64,000 nt of DNA from Nostoc sp. CENA543. GTDB taxonomy: Bacteria; Cyanobacteriota; Cyanobacteriia; Cyanobacteriales; Nostocaceae. Positions 1 through 8,614 of this stretch are shown here, piece by piece. The notes beneath the pieces are model-generated. The model had not been told where the DNA came from. It did no database searches and saw nothing but the letters and a program-made list of their open reading frames with translations. Within the stretch, counting starts at the first letter, position 1. Every line of letters begins with the position of its first letter. The DNA is taken from positions 744,001 through 808,000 of the forward strand of contig NZ_CP023278.1 in the NCBI RefSeq assembly GCF_002896875.1. Direction: 5' to 3'. The translations under genes were made by a program, and so were the position numbers.

Positions 1-244
1 AGTATTGTAAAAAATTGAGATATACCCAATTTGCCATTAAATTATCATAGCCAAAACTAGGTGTTTGCTTGAGTAAATCTAGTCTGACTTTTTCTTGTTG
101 CAGTTCCTTTTCTAGAGTTGCTAAAGGGATATACTGCCGACTGTTGAGTAATTTTTGCAGTCTAGGAAATTGCATGAAAGCAATGCCTAACATACACGAA
201 ACTACTACTAAAGGGGTGACGATACTTTGACGCGACATTAACAT
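1..244 (-). CDS. Hypothetical membrane-anchored protein (partial, N-terminus only)
   Basis: The reverse strand is open from ATG 244 to the window edge; a second in-frame ATG at 238 is equally possible. The first ~80 residues show one hydrophobic segment (IVTPLVVVSCMLGIAF) followed by a charged, helical stretch and then DNLMANWVYLNFLQY. This fits an N-terminal signal anchor with an extracytoplasmic body. The body is missing, so no family can be named. It is divergent from the operon starting at 730. What is seen is the open frame, the hydrophobic helix and plausible codon use; the membrane location is inferred. Confidence 0.6.
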   Translation of the reverse strand, partial: MLMSRQSIVTPLVVVSCMLGIAFMQFPRLQKLLNSRQYIPLATLEKELQQEKVRLDLLKQTPSFGYDNLMANWVYLNFLQY

Positions 245-284
245 GGCTTACTAATTTTCTTAGGCATCTTGGCTCATTGTATAT

Positions 285-386
285 ATAGCAGTCCTATCTG
301 ATTTGTGAGAACTTGCGGTGTCCATATCTCCGACTTCTCAAAGAAGTCGGGGATCTTGTGTCTCATGAATGATTTAGGATTGCTAT
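285..386. mobile_element. MITE-like palindromic element with ATAGCARTCCTA ends
   Basis: The 102-bp segment starts with ATAGCAGTCCTA and ends with TAGGATTGCTAT, an inverted repeat with one mismatch, and the symmetry continues inward (TGTGAGA against TCATGAGA). The centre holds a perfect hairpin, CCGACTTCT-caa-AGAAGTCGG. It has no coding capacity. This is the form of a non-autonomous miniature element; the transposase family is not known from this window. Confidence 0.65.
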
Positions 387-729
387 GGTATTATTCCCAA
401 TGCAATACCTGAGTGTTCACATGGTATGGAAAAACCTCCTCTACAGTTTGCTTCCTGTACGATAATTATTCGCTAAAAGTCAAGAAGTTGAAACTCTTCA
501 CCCTAACCTACTAGGGAAGCTAAGTTAAAGGGGAGTTTTAATGTTTACAAACCAGTAATTACTCTGCTTAAATAAGTTTTTATTATACGTGTGGCAGCAA
601 TAAACATCAAGGATACACTGCTAGGGATGGTAAGTTTGATTACTTTTATTAAGTAACCCTAGTCAAATTTACCACAGCTATTAAAATTGTATCTTGTCTA
701 CATTGAAACCTTTTACTGTTAATTAACTC
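387..729. other. Non-coding leader region of the 730-3199 operon
   Basis: No open frame or RNA gene is recognised here. The stretch is AT-rich and should carry the promoter of the operon starting at 730. A GTA-N7-TAC sequence near 689-701 resembles an NtcA box but has the wrong spacing. Confidence 0.4.
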
Positions 730-1182
730 ATGGAAATTACTGCCCCAGAAGAATCTATTAAAAATGGTCAACTGATCAAGGCGGAAAGCGGGAATTTTCA
801 ATCAATAATTCAGCAGATCAATGCTAATAACCTGGATAATAAGAGTATTATCGATGTCATGAAGGCAGCGATCGCAGAAGTTGTACAGTTAGAAATTACT
901 ACTTGGGTTGAAGAACCTTCTACGCAACTGGATGGAGAATTACAACCTCTACCGACAACTGCTAAACCTGGTAACAGAATTTATACCAAGATTAATTTAA
1001 TTGATGGCGACATCGAAAATGAGGTTGGTAGTCAATTTCTCAGTAGTGGCCCTTATGCAGAACTCCTCAGCTTTCATTTAGACCAAGTAAAAGAGAGTCG
1101 AGAAATTATGCAAAAGAATATAGAAAGTGTCCATAAGGTCTATAAAATCCTTAAGGAAATGGCCAGCTCTCGCACAATGTAA
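730..1182 (+). CDS. Hypothetical protein, first gene of a three-gene GD-module operon
   Basis: This 150-residue acidic, soluble protein has no signal peptide or membrane segment and I do not recognise a family. Residues ~53-60 read LEITTWV, matching LEVNTMV in the next gene product. Residues ~87-145 carry a module (KINLIDGDIENEV, then FL about six residues on, then a long C-terminal helix) that recurs at the C-terminus of the second protein and in the middle of the third. The ATG at 730 follows an AT-rich leader. A 150-bp gap separates it from the next co-oriented gene. Seen: shared motifs and gene order. Inferred: the three products act together, perhaps as a complex. Confidence 0.7.
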   Translation: MEITAPEESIKNGQLIKAESGNFQSIIQQINANNLDNKSIIDVMKAAIAEVVQLEITTWVEEPSTQLDGELQPLPTTAKPGNRIYTKINLIDGDIENEVGSQFLSSGPYAELLSFHLDQVKESREIMQKNIESVHKVYKILKEMASSRTM

Positions 1183-1332
1183 GTATTACGAAAATAATAA
1201 GTTGTTTAATTAGCTAATGATCTCCTTTTACACCTACAGTAACTTAGCTTTATCTGTAGGTGAGTTTACTTGTAATTATCAACGTACACAATTCCCAGAG
1301 AATATTTTGCCAAGATTAAAGAGGTAGTCACT

Positions 1333-2247
1333 GTGGTTGATAGGACTCAAACTCAAGCTAGAGACAGTTTAACTAATCAAAATAGAGATAATCTGACCTC
1401 AGCAAATAAAACTTCTAGTCCCAATGGCATTCAATCCCAGGCTAGAGGCTTATTAAATAAATTCGTATCTTCCGTACAGGTCTTAATTGAGGATATTACT
1501 GCTTTAGAAGTCAACACAATGGTGGTGAATAGAATCAATGGTACAAAATTTAGTGCATGGGAAGCCTATCAAAGTATCTACTCTATAGGTGATAAAGATT
1601 ACTTTGAAGAAATGGAAATTCCTGCGAATAAAGAATTGCGCGATCGCTATAAAAGTTTATTCTCACAATTAGAAAGAGAATACTTTCATATTCTAGTGGA
1701 AGAAGGGAACTATAAATCAAATTCTTTGCAAAATGAAAAAGTCAAAAGATATCATCAAAGGCTAAACTTCTTAAAGGAAATTAGAAGAGGCAAGATAATT
1801 GAATCTGATCCTAGATATGTGGAGTTAGCTAGACCTATATTACCTGCTCCTGCGCCCGTAATAGAAGATATTAATCAGGAAAATCAAACAAATTGGCAAG
1901 AAGAATGGCAGAGAAATTGTGATGAAATTCAATCTCTTTTTCAAAATGATAAATTTATGCGAACTCTGCGTAAAGTGATTGAACTGAAGGCGGCTTTAGA
2001 TGGTGGTGATGTTACAAGCACGAAAATTGATACAATTTATGCTCAAACAGTCATGCAGTTAGATGGCGATATTATTACTAGATATCACAGAGACTTATTC
2101 GACTTACCTGAAGATGCCAAAAATATCATCCTGCAAATTCATAATGAGGGAGTAGTTGCTGGGGAAAAACAGTGGCGGGGAATATTAGATTTCATGATTA
2201 ACTTGGTAAAAAGTTTGGCGAACATATCTTCTAATGGTCAACGATAA
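1333..2247 (+). CDS. Hypothetical protein, second gene of the GD-module operon
   Basis: This is a 304-residue protein with a GTG start at 1333 preceded by a good ribosome site (GAGG, 1321-1324). The first ~35 residues are polar and rich in Gln/Asn/Ser/Thr, probably disordered. Residues ~45-65 hold the LEVNTMV motif also seen in the upstream protein. A charged helical middle follows, then a Pro-rich linker (ILPAPAPVIED) near residue 175. The last ~70 residues repeat the shared module (MQLDGDIITRY, then a terminal helix WRGILDFMINLVKSL). There is no membrane segment. Its 3' end overlaps the next gene by 14 bp, which suggests coupled translation. The family is not recognised. Confidence 0.72.
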   Translation: MVDRTQTQARDSLTNQNRDNLTSANKTSSPNGIQSQARGLLNKFVSSVQVLIEDITALEVNTMVVNRINGTKFSAWEAYQSIYSIGDKDYFEEMEIPANKELRDRYKSLFSQLEREYFHILVEEGNYKSNSLQNEKVKRYHQRLNFLKEIRRGKIIESDPRYVELARPILPAPAPVIEDINQENQTNWQEEWQRNCDEIQSLFQNDKFMRTLRKVIELKAALDGGDVTSTKIDTIYAQTVMQLDGDIITRYHRDLFDLPEDAKNIILQIHNEGVVAGEKQWRGILDFMINLVKSLANISSNGQR

Positions 2248-3199
2248 GACACAAAAAAAAGTGCTTCCTGATGTTAAACTGAGTTTTTCCTTGCAAATAC
2301 CTCAAGGCCATAATTTAGAAATTAACTTCGATCAGTCTCAATGTAATTTCTACCTGAACCAGAAAGTTGTAGAGGAAATTCAAGCAGCTAAAAAACAAGG
2401 CATATCTTTAGAAGTACCCCCTAGATTACTTATGTATCTTTGGTACTGTATTTGCTTACGACATAATTATATTCCAGACATAAGACTAAAAAATAATAGC
2501 AGGAAAATTACTAAGAATTACTTTGGTTTTCTACTCAATATTCTAAAAATCTTACGAAGTAAAACTTTACAAAGAAAGCTAAATTTACAGATTAGCTCTA
2601 CATTTAATTCTTATTATAAACAAGATAAATTAACTGTTGATGATGCTCATGAAAATGATTGTATTTTACAGAGTATTGTCCTATTTAATGGTGATGTATT
2701 GCAGAAAGTTAAAGAGGATTTTCTTCTATATAATCCTCAATGTTCAATGGTGATTTCTGCCCATTATTGGTTGGTAGGACAATTACTCAATTCTTTAAGA
2801 AATCAGTTTAAATTATTACTATGGGAGTTATCTTCACTATTTCCTGCTGGTTTAGTAGTCAGTAAAATATCTTTGATTCATGGCATGAATTTAGTACAGA
2901 GAACGGTGTTATTGATTATTATTTGGTTAAGTATAGCCGTCTTAATTTTTGCCTGTCGCAATTTTCTATTTCGGATACTAAAAAGAAATATTGCCATCAA
3001 ATATCAATATCTGAACTGGATAGCATGGGTTATGAGTTGTTTGATTCCAGCGATCGCCATAATTTACACTAAAAATTTTCAGGCAATTATTGATACAATT
3101 TTCTTAGCGATTTCAGTTTGTATACCTCTGCTCCTCCAGCCGATTTTACGTTTTATTTGGCCGAGACTCGGCAAAATAATTGTGCGTCGTTTCTTATAA
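2234..3199 (+). CDS. Hypothetical membrane protein, third gene of the GD-module operon
   Basis: The 321-residue product starts at an ATG inside the end of the previous gene. Residues 1-150 are soluble. Around residues 145-200 lies IVLFNGDVLQKVKEDFLLY followed by a helix, matching the GD[I/V]xxxxxxxF module of the two upstream proteins. The C-terminal third is hydrophobic, with about three membrane helices (near 215-240, 257-280 and 285-305), and ends in basic residues. This makes it the likely membrane anchor of the set. No known family is recognised. The gene is followed by a small hairpin at 3257-3271 and a CCCC/GGGG hairpin near 3282-3296. Confidence 0.72.
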   Translation: MVNDKTQKKVLPDVKLSFSLQIPQGHNLEINFDQSQCNFYLNQKVVEEIQAAKKQGISLEVPPRLLMYLWYCICLRHNYIPDIRLKNNSRKITKNYFGFLLNILKILRSKTLQRKLNLQISSTFNSYYKQDKLTVDDAHENDCILQSIVLFNGDVLQKVKEDFLLYNPQCSMVISAHYWLVGQLLNSLRNQFKLLLWELSSLFPAGLVVSKISLIHGMNLVQRTVLLIIIWLSIAVLIFACRNFLFRILKRNIAIKYQYLNWIAWVMSCLIPAIAIIYTKNFQAIIDTIFLAISVCIPLLLQPILRFIWPRLGKIIVRRFL

Positions 3200-3281
3200 A
3201 TAAGAGACTATTGACTAATGATCAAAGGCAGGGGGCAAGGGTACTAAAGGTACAAACTGAACTAAGTTCAGCTCCTCTAAT

Positions 3282-3305
3282 ACCCCTAAGTGGGGTGATT
3301 TTTCC
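3282..3305 (+). terminator. Putative terminator of the 730-3199 operon
   Basis: ACCCC-taagt-GGGGT followed by GATTTTT forms a short stem with a T run. The convergent ackA gene reads its last codons through the same hairpin on the other strand, so the element overlaps coding sequence. Confidence 0.4.
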
Positions 3306-4545
3306 CCCTGCTCCCTTGCTCCCTGCTCCCCTGCTTTTTCATTAACTCCCAACATTGTTGAGCGATCGCCCAATCTTCTTGAGTATGAATTACTAACACT
3401 CGGACGGTAGAATCAGGAGTGGCGATATCTGCATCTACCGGCTGATTTTGGTTTTTCTCAGAGTCGATTTTCAAACCTAAAAACCCAAAACCCTCACAAA
3501 CCGCTTGACGAATCGCGGCAGAGTTTTCACCGATGCCAGCAGTAAAAATTAAAACATCCAATCCTGCTAAACTCGCCAACATAGAACCAATTTCCGCCTT
3601 GAGACGATGTACGTAAATATCCCAAGCTAGTTGAGCGCGTTTATTACCTTGATTCATCGCTGCTATTACTGCGGGTAAATCACTAGATATACCAGATATT
3701 CCCCTAAGTCCTGAAGCTTTGTTTAAAGCATAATCCAGGCTGTCCGCAGAATCACCACGTCGTAGTAAGTAAATTAAAATACCTGGGTCTATAGAACCGC
3801 AACGGCTACCCATCATCAACCCGTCTAGGGGTGTAAAACCCATCGTGGTGTCGATACTGTGACCATTAGCTACAGCCGCTAAAGAAGCACCATTACCGAG
3901 ATGACAGCTAATCATTCGCAGTGAAGCTAAATCTTGACCAAGGATTTGTGCAGCACGGTGAGAACAGTATTGATGACTAATTCCGTGGAAACCATAGCGG
4001 CGGATACCTTGTTCTACCCATTCATAGGGGACGGGATAAATAGCGGCTGCATCTGGTAGGGTAGCGTGAAAACTGGTATCAAATACTGCGACTTGGGTAA
4101 CATTTCCTAAGCTTTTTTCGATAGCATCAATCCCTGCTAAAGCTGCGGGATTGTGTGCTGGAGCAAGATTACAGAGGTCAGCGATCGCCTTTCTCACTTC
4201 CCCCGTAATAATTACACTATGGCGGTAACTTTGACCGCCATGTACCACCCGATGTCCCACCACATCAATTTCTGACAAATCACCAATGACTTGAGTTTTA
4301 CCACTAGTGAGAGTCTGGAGCAGATAAGCAAACTGTGTCTGTCGAGAATCACCCGTAATAGTTTCATGCAGTTTTTCCCCTGTAGCGGTTTGCACTGCAA
4401 TTTCTGCTGCACCTTGGTCTTGAGTCCAGTTAATTTTCCCCTCCCAAAGCGGTTCGGGTGCTTCCTGGAGAAGCGCACCATCAGGAATTTCATACAAACA
4501 ACTTTTTTGGCTGCTAGAACCAGCATTCAAAACTAGAACTTTCAT
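3286..4545 (-). CDS. ackA: Acetate kinase
   Basis: This enzyme phosphorylates acetate with ATP (acetyl phosphate route) in the cytoplasm. Family marks are the N-terminal LNAGSSSQKS, HRVVHGG near residue 105, VFDTSFHATLPD near 155, HLGNGAS and TPLDGLMMGSRCG near 215-245, and FTAGIGENSAAIR near 340. The length is 419 residues, about 15-20 more than usual. The extra tail (KKQGSREQGSRGKNHPT) is encoded by a ccctgctccc-type repeat and the hairpin at the gene end, so it is probably a late acquisition. No phosphotransacetylase gene lies beside it. The start ATG at 4545 fits the conserved N-terminus exactly. Confidence 0.95.
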   Translation of the reverse strand: MKVLVLNAGSSSQKSCLYEIPDGALLQEAPEPLWEGKINWTQDQGAAEIAVQTATGEKLHETITGDSRQTQFAYLLQTLTSGKTQVIGDLSEIDVVGHRVVHGGQSYRHSVIITGEVRKAIADLCNLAPAHNPAALAGIDAIEKSLGNVTQVAVFDTSFHATLPDAAAIYPVPYEWVEQGIRRYGFHGISHQYCSHRAAQILGQDLASLRMISCHLGNGASLAAVANGHSIDTTMGFTPLDGLMMGSRCGSIDPGILIYLLRRGDSADSLDYALNKASGLRGISGISSDLPAVIAAMNQGNKRAQLAWDIYVHRLKAEIGSMLASLAGLDVLIFTAGIGENSAAIRQAVCEGFGFLGLKIDSEKNQNQPVDADIATPDSTVRVLVIHTQEDWAIAQQCWELMKKQGSREQGSRGKNHPT

Positions 4546-4645
4546 TACTTTTTCAGATTTGAGGTTTGTGAAGTACGAACTATATGCTTTCTCAATTTCA
4601 AGTATTTATTAAACTTATTACCGACAGTCAGGGAGAAGCAAAGAC

Positions 4646-5014
4646 GTGAACCGTTTCCAGAAGCTATCCTCAATTGCGTTACTAGTATTAGCTTTTATCT
4701 ATCCGCCTGCAATAGTTGAAGCCAAAGAAAATACTCAAAATCATGTTTTCACAGAACAGAGTGTTGATGCAGAACCGAATTTAGTTGAAGGTAAAAGCGA
4801 AGAACTTTTGCTAGCTCACCGACCAAGATATAGAAGACATTATTATCGCCGTCGCTACAGACATCACCATTATTATCGAAGATCCCGTCATAGAAGACAT
4901 TACTATCGCCGTCGCTATCGTCACGGACACTATTACGGATACTATCGACATGGACAATGGCATCGTGTCCGCGATCATCATGGTAGATACCTTTATGACT
5001 GGTCAAGGTATTAA
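4646..5014 (+). CDS. Secreted His/Arg/Tyr-rich small protein
   Basis: The 122-residue product begins with GTG and carries a typical signal peptide (LSSIALLVLAFIYPPAIVEAKE), with cleavage likely after VEA near residue 26. A short acidic linker follows. From residue ~57 the chain is almost only Arg, His and Tyr, with the block RRHYYRRRYRH present twice and a GHYYGYYRHGQW close. Such composition could bind metal, nucleic acid or anionic wall polymers; none of this is shown by the sequence. The repeats are visible in DNA as AGAAGACATTAYTATCGCC twice. It is a single gene between ackA (divergent) and the aminotransferase. Confidence 0.7.
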   Translation: MNRFQKLSSIALLVLAFIYPPAIVEAKENTQNHVFTEQSVDAEPNLVEGKSEELLLAHRPRYRRHYYRRRYRHHHYYRRSRHRRHYYRRRYRHGHYYGYYRHGQWHRVRDHHGRYLYDWSRY

Positions 5015-5106
5015 ATAATACGAAAAATTAGGCAGAATCTATCATTAAGCAGTTAGTGTTTGATGATTTTTCATAGAAGTTCACACATGATTAGTTTGCC
5101 TTTGGG

Positions 5107-5137
5107 GGTAGTAGTTTGTGGCTGCTACCTCTTTGTT
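5107..5137 (+). terminator. Possible terminator after the His/Arg-rich gene
   Basis: GGTAGTAG-tttgtgg-CTGCTACC (one G-T pair) is followed by TCTTTGTTT. The stem is short and the T run is broken, so this is tentative. Confidence 0.4.
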
Positions 5138-5221
5138 TCGGGATTTTAAAAACGGAGAAGTCTGGAAAAATCAAAATTTGAAATTAAAATATCTAAAATG
5201 CGTCTAACTCCTTGCCTCATA

Positions 5222-6010
5222 ATGTTTTGGTACAACGGTAGTTTAATTGACTCTCCCACTCTGGAATTAGATATTCATGACCCAGGGTTATTATATGGGG
5301 CAACGGTTTTTACAACTTTACGGGTTTACGAGAATTCACTTGCTAGTAGTTTAACTAACTGGTATGCACATTGCGATCGCCTACTTTTCTCCCTACAAGC
5401 TTTCAATTGGGAACAACCAGACTGGAAACGCTTGCGCCAAGGTGCAGAGGCGATGTTAACTCATTTTCCTGTTCTCAGAATGACTATCTTTCCTGATGGT
5501 CGGGAATGGATAATTGGCAGATATTTACCGGAAAATCTTTCAGACAAACAACAACATGGGGTAAATTGTGCTGTGGCTACTTCCCAGTGGTCTCGCAGTC
5601 TTCCTACCCATAAAACAGGTAATTACTTGGGTGCGTGGTTAGCTAAAACCAGTGTCTCAGCCCATGCCCAAGAAGCTATTCTGGTAGATAATACGGGCAA
5701 TTGGCTAGAAACCAGCACAGGGAATCTTTGGGGATGGGGTAACGGTACTTGGTGGACACCGCCCTTAGAAGTGGGTATATTACCAGGAATTAGTCGCCAG
5801 CAATTAATGAAATGGTTAACCCAGCAGCAACAAGTGGTGAGAGAAGTAGTCTGGACACCAGAATTCGTTCAAAGCTTAGAAGCGATCGCCTACACTAATA
5901 GTGTGGTGGAAATTCTCCCCATTCATACCGTTCATCAGCCCACAGGGTCGCTACAATATAATCCCTACCATCTATGCTTTCAGCAACTCAGGAGGCTATT
6001 CTTAGCATGA
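5222..6010 (+). CDS. Class IV PLP aminotransferase (aminodeoxychorismate lyase-like)
   Basis: The protein belongs to the fold-type IV PLP enzymes, which include 4-amino-4-deoxychorismate lyase (folate pathway) and branched-chain/D-amino-acid aminotransferases. Visible marks are the start MFWYNGSL, the HDPGLLYGATVFTTLRVY region, the lysine in THKTGNYLGAW as the probable Schiff-base residue, the phosphate-binding LETSTGNLWGW, and GILPGISRQ. I chose ATG 5222 rather than the upstream in-frame ATG 5198 because family members begin at MFWYNG. The length (262 residues) fits a lyase. Substrate choice cannot be decided from sequence, but aminodeoxychorismate lyase is the likely role in cyanobacteria. 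Confidence 0.85.
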   Translation: MFWYNGSLIDSPTLELDIHDPGLLYGATVFTTLRVYENSLASSLTNWYAHCDRLLFSLQAFNWEQPDWKRLRQGAEAMLTHFPVLRMTIFPDGREWIIGRYLPENLSDKQQHGVNCAVATSQWSRSLPTHKTGNYLGAWLAKTSVSAHAQEAILVDNTGNWLETSTGNLWGWGNGTWWTPPLEVGILPGISRQQLMKWLTQQQQVVREVVWTPEFVQSLEAIAYTNSVVEILPIHTVHQPTGSLQYNPYHLCFQQLRRLFLA

Positions 6011-6097
6011 CAGAAGTATGATTTTGTTATACCTTAAGATAAGTTAACATAATTCTAATAATGCCCTACGCCCAAAAATACGGGAGGATCAACCTCA

Positions 6098-7939
6098 GTG
6101 AATAAAAGATGGAGAAATGCGGGGCTGTACGCGCTGCTATTTATTGTTGTAATTGCACTTGGCACAGCTTTCTTTGATAAAAGACCCGAAAGTCGGGAAA
6201 CATGGCGATATAGCCAGTTTATTCAAGAAGTAGAAAAAGGCAGAGTAGAAAGAGTTAGCCTCAGTGCAGACCGTTCCACAGCCTTAGTTACACCCAAATA
6301 CGACCCTAATAAAAAACTTGTTACTTTAGTCAACGACCCAGAGTTAATCAATACCCTCAGTTCCAAAGGCGTTGATATATCCGTTTTACCTCCAACCGAC
6401 GAAGGTTTTTGGCTCAAAGCTTTAAGTAGCTTATTCCTCCCAGTATTACTGCTGGTTGGCTTATTCTTCTTACTGCGTCGCGCCCAAAATGGCCCAGGTA
6501 GCCAAGCCATGAACTTTGGTAAGTCCAAAGCGCGGGTACAAATGGAGCCACAAACGCAAGTCACCTTTGGTGATGTTGCTGGTATTGACCAAGCCAAATT
6601 AGAACTAAACGAAGTTGTAGACTTTTTGAAAAATGCCGATCGCTTTACCGCCGTCGGTGCCAAAATTCCTAAAGGTGTACTATTAGTTGGGCCTCCCGGT
6701 ACAGGTAAAACCCTCCTCGCGCGCGCCGTCGCTGGGGAAGCTGGTGTACCTTTCTTCTCCATCTCCGGTTCTGAGTTCGTAGAAATGTTTGTGGGTGTGG
6801 GTGCTTCCCGTGTCCGCGACTTATTTGAACAAGCTAAAACCAACGCTCCCTGTATCGTCTTCATCGATGAAATTGACGCGGTAGGTCGTCAACGGGGTGC
6901 AGGTTTAGGTGGTGGTAACGATGAACGGGAACAAACCCTCAACCAGTTACTCACCGAAATGGATGGTTTTGAAGGTAATACCGGTATCATCATTATCGCT
7001 GCTACCAACCGTCCTGACGTACTAGACGCAGCTTTATTACGTCCTGGTCGTTTTGACCGTCAAGTCGTCGTAGACCGTCCCGACTACTCTGGACGTAGCG
7101 AAATCCTCAAAGTCCATGCCCGTGGCAAGACCCTAGCCAAAGACGTAGACTTAGATAAAATCGCCCGTCGTACCCCTGGCTTTACCGGTGCAGATTTATC
7201 CAACCTGCTCAACGAAGCCGCAATTTTAGCAGCGAGACGCAACTTAACCGAAATTTCGATGGATGAAATCAATGATGCCATCGATCGCGTCCTCGCAGGG
7301 CCAGAGAAGAAAGACCGCGTCATGAGCGAAAAGCGCAAAACCCTAGTAGCTTATCACGAAGCCGGTCACGCCTTAGTTGGTGCTTTAATGCCTGACTATG
7401 ACCCAGTACAAAAAATTAGCATCATTCCCCGTGGTCGCGCCGGTGGTTTAACTTGGTTCACCCCCAGCGAAGACCGGATGGAAACCGGCTTATACAGCCG
7501 TGCTTATCTGGAAAATCAGATGGCTGTGGCTTTAGGTGGTCGGTTAGCAGAAGAAATTATCTTCGGTGAAGAAGAAGTCACCACAGGTGCTTCCAACGAC
7601 TTACAACAAGTAGCGCGTGTAGCACGCCAAATGATTACCCGCTTTGGGATGAGTGATAAACTCGGCCCCGTCGCCCTTGGTCGTCAGCAAGGTAATATGT
7701 TCCTCGGTCGCGATATCATGTCTGAGCGTGATTTCTCCGAAGAAACTGCGGCTGCTATTGACGAAGAAGTGCGGAAATTAGTAGATACAGCCTACAGCCG
7801 CGCTAAAGAAGTGTTGGTAAGTAACCGCCACATCTTAGACCAAATCGCGCAAATGCTGATTGATAAAGAAACAGTAGATGCGGATGAACTGCAAGAAATT
7901 TTGGCGAATAATGATGTGAGAACTGCTGCATTCGCTTAA
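6098..7939 (+). CDS. ftsH: ATP-dependent zinc metalloprotease FtsH
   Basis: FtsH is a membrane-bound AAA+ protease that removes damaged or misassembled membrane proteins; in cyanobacteria this includes photosystem II D1. The 613-residue chain has two N-terminal membrane helices (about 8-25 and 105-125), an AAA+ domain with Walker A GPPGTGKT (near residue 200), Walker [12 protein letters not shown], the second region of homology [19 protein letters not shown], and the zinc site HEAGH (near 419). The start is GTG 6098 with GGGAGG at 6083-6088. Cyanobacteria carry several FtsH paralogues; which one this is cannot be told here. A strong terminator follows. Confidence 0.97.
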   Translation: MNKRWRNAGLYALLFIVVIALGTAFFDKRPESRETWRYSQFIQEVEKGRVERVSLSADRSTALVTPKYDPNKKLVTLVNDPELINTLSSKGVDISVLPPTDEGFWLKALSSLFLPVLLLVGLFFLLRRAQNGPGSQAMNFGKSKARVQMEPQTQVTFGDVAGIDQAKLELNEVVDFLKNADRFTAVGAKIPKGVLLVGPPGTGKTLLARAVAGEAGVPFFSISGSEFVEMFVGVGASRVRDLFEQAKTNAPCIVFIDEIDAVGRQRGAGLGGGNDEREQTLNQLLTEMDGFEGNTGIIIIAATNRPDVLDAALLRPGRFDRQVVVDRPDYSGRSEILKVHARGKTLAKDVDLDKIARRTPGFTGADLSNLLNEAAILAARRNLTEISMDEINDAIDRVLAGPEKKDRVMSEKRKTLVAYHEAGHALVGALMPDYDPVQKISIIPRGRAGGLTWFTPSEDRMETGLYSRAYLENQMAVALGGRLAEEIIFGEEEVTTGASNDLQQVARVARQMITRFGMSDKLGPVALGRQQGNMFLGRDIMSERDFSEETAAAIDEEVRKLVDTAYSRAKEVLVSNRHILDQIAQMLIDKETVDADELQEILANNDVRTAAFA

Positions 7940-7960
7940 TTTCTCTTACTTGTAAATATA

Positions 7961-8001
7961 AAAATAGGGTAACTCTAAATTTTTCAGAGTTACCCTATTT
8001 T
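7961..8001 (+). terminator. Strong hairpin terminator of ftsH
   Basis: A perfect 16-bp stem (AAAATAGGGTAACTCT, 7961-7976, paired with 7986-8001) closes a 9-base loop. The stem ends in A/T runs on both sides, so it can work on either strand. Confidence 0.8.
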
Positions 8002-8018
8002 CATGATGATTTTGGTGT

Positions 8019-8158
8019 TAAGGGACTTCCAAAAATTAAATTATCCCAAATTGACTGTTCGTAGGGTGCGTCAGTGTGAGAAACCTTCGCTATACCTAGA
8101 TATTCTTTGTACTGACGCACCCTACAGATGGAATATTTTTTTAGTTAGAAGTCCCTAA
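8019..8158. mobile_element. Palindromic MITE-like element with GTAGGGTGCGTCAGT arms
   Basis: The outer arms TAAGGGACTT (8019-8029 region) and AAGTCCCTAA (8149-8158) are inverted. The inner arms GTAGGGTGCGTCAGT (8061-8075) and ACTGACGCACCCTAC (8111-8125) are exact inverted repeats. The ~140-bp unit has no coding potential and sits between two genes. It resembles a non-autonomous element. Confidence 0.6.
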
Positions 8159-8171
8159 CGTGTCATCCTGA

Positions 8172-8540
8172 TCAATTTTCTTCTTGTATTTGTAAGAAAA
8201 ATGCTTTTACTTCTTGGATATTGATATCTGCCCACCAACCGGAAATAACTTTTTTGTCATTAACATAAATGTTATTATTAGCAACGACAATTTGGTCGGG
8301 AGTGTAGGAATATACTTTCACTGTCATTCCCAATAGATTTCTCATCTGAATCTCATTTTGAGTAATCACGGCTACAGTGCGGGTTAACATTAATAAACTG
8401 ACCAATAAAAGTATTAGACCTGTTATTGTATTTAGCGAAAATCCCACTAATAATGATGTATACAGTATTAAAATACTACAAATTAATATAAAAATAGGAT
8501 ACATTTTCTTATATTTGACCTCTAACTCTGATGGCTGATT
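8172..8540 (-). CDS. Small two-helix membrane protein, PH-like
   Basis: The ~122-residue protein has two close membrane helices (IFILICSILILYTSLLVGFS and ITGLILLLVSLLML) and then a ~70-residue soluble beta-rich tail (ITQNEIQMRNLLGMTVKVY, NNNIYVNDKKVISGWW). The pattern is like bacterial PH-domain (bPH) membrane proteins, but this is a guess from layout. An in-frame ATG at 8564 would add eight residues; neither start has a clear ribosome site. It follows the kinase gene on the same strand with a gap of about 75 bp, so the two are probably co-transcribed. Confidence 0.6.
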   Translation of the reverse strand, partial: NQPSELEVKYKKMYPIFILICSILILYTSLLVGFSLNTITGLILLLVSLLMLTRTVAVITQNEIQMRNLLGMTVKVYSYTPDQIVVANNNIYVNDKKVISGWWADINIQEVKAFFLQIQEEN

Positions 8541-8614
8541 CATATATTTTAAGAGACATTTCAAATCTGGGGACTGGCGGCTAGATAAGAATTAATTAAA
8601 GTTCAACAGGTGAA

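Noticed and set aside
689-701. NtcA-like box upstream of the 730 operon
   Set aside because: Spacing between GTA and TAC is seven, not eight, and no matching -10 box at the right distance is clear.
3118-3345. 75-codon forward frame at the end of the 730-3199 operon
   Set aside because: It overlaps the third gene in another frame and then runs through low-complexity repeat and hairpin sequence.
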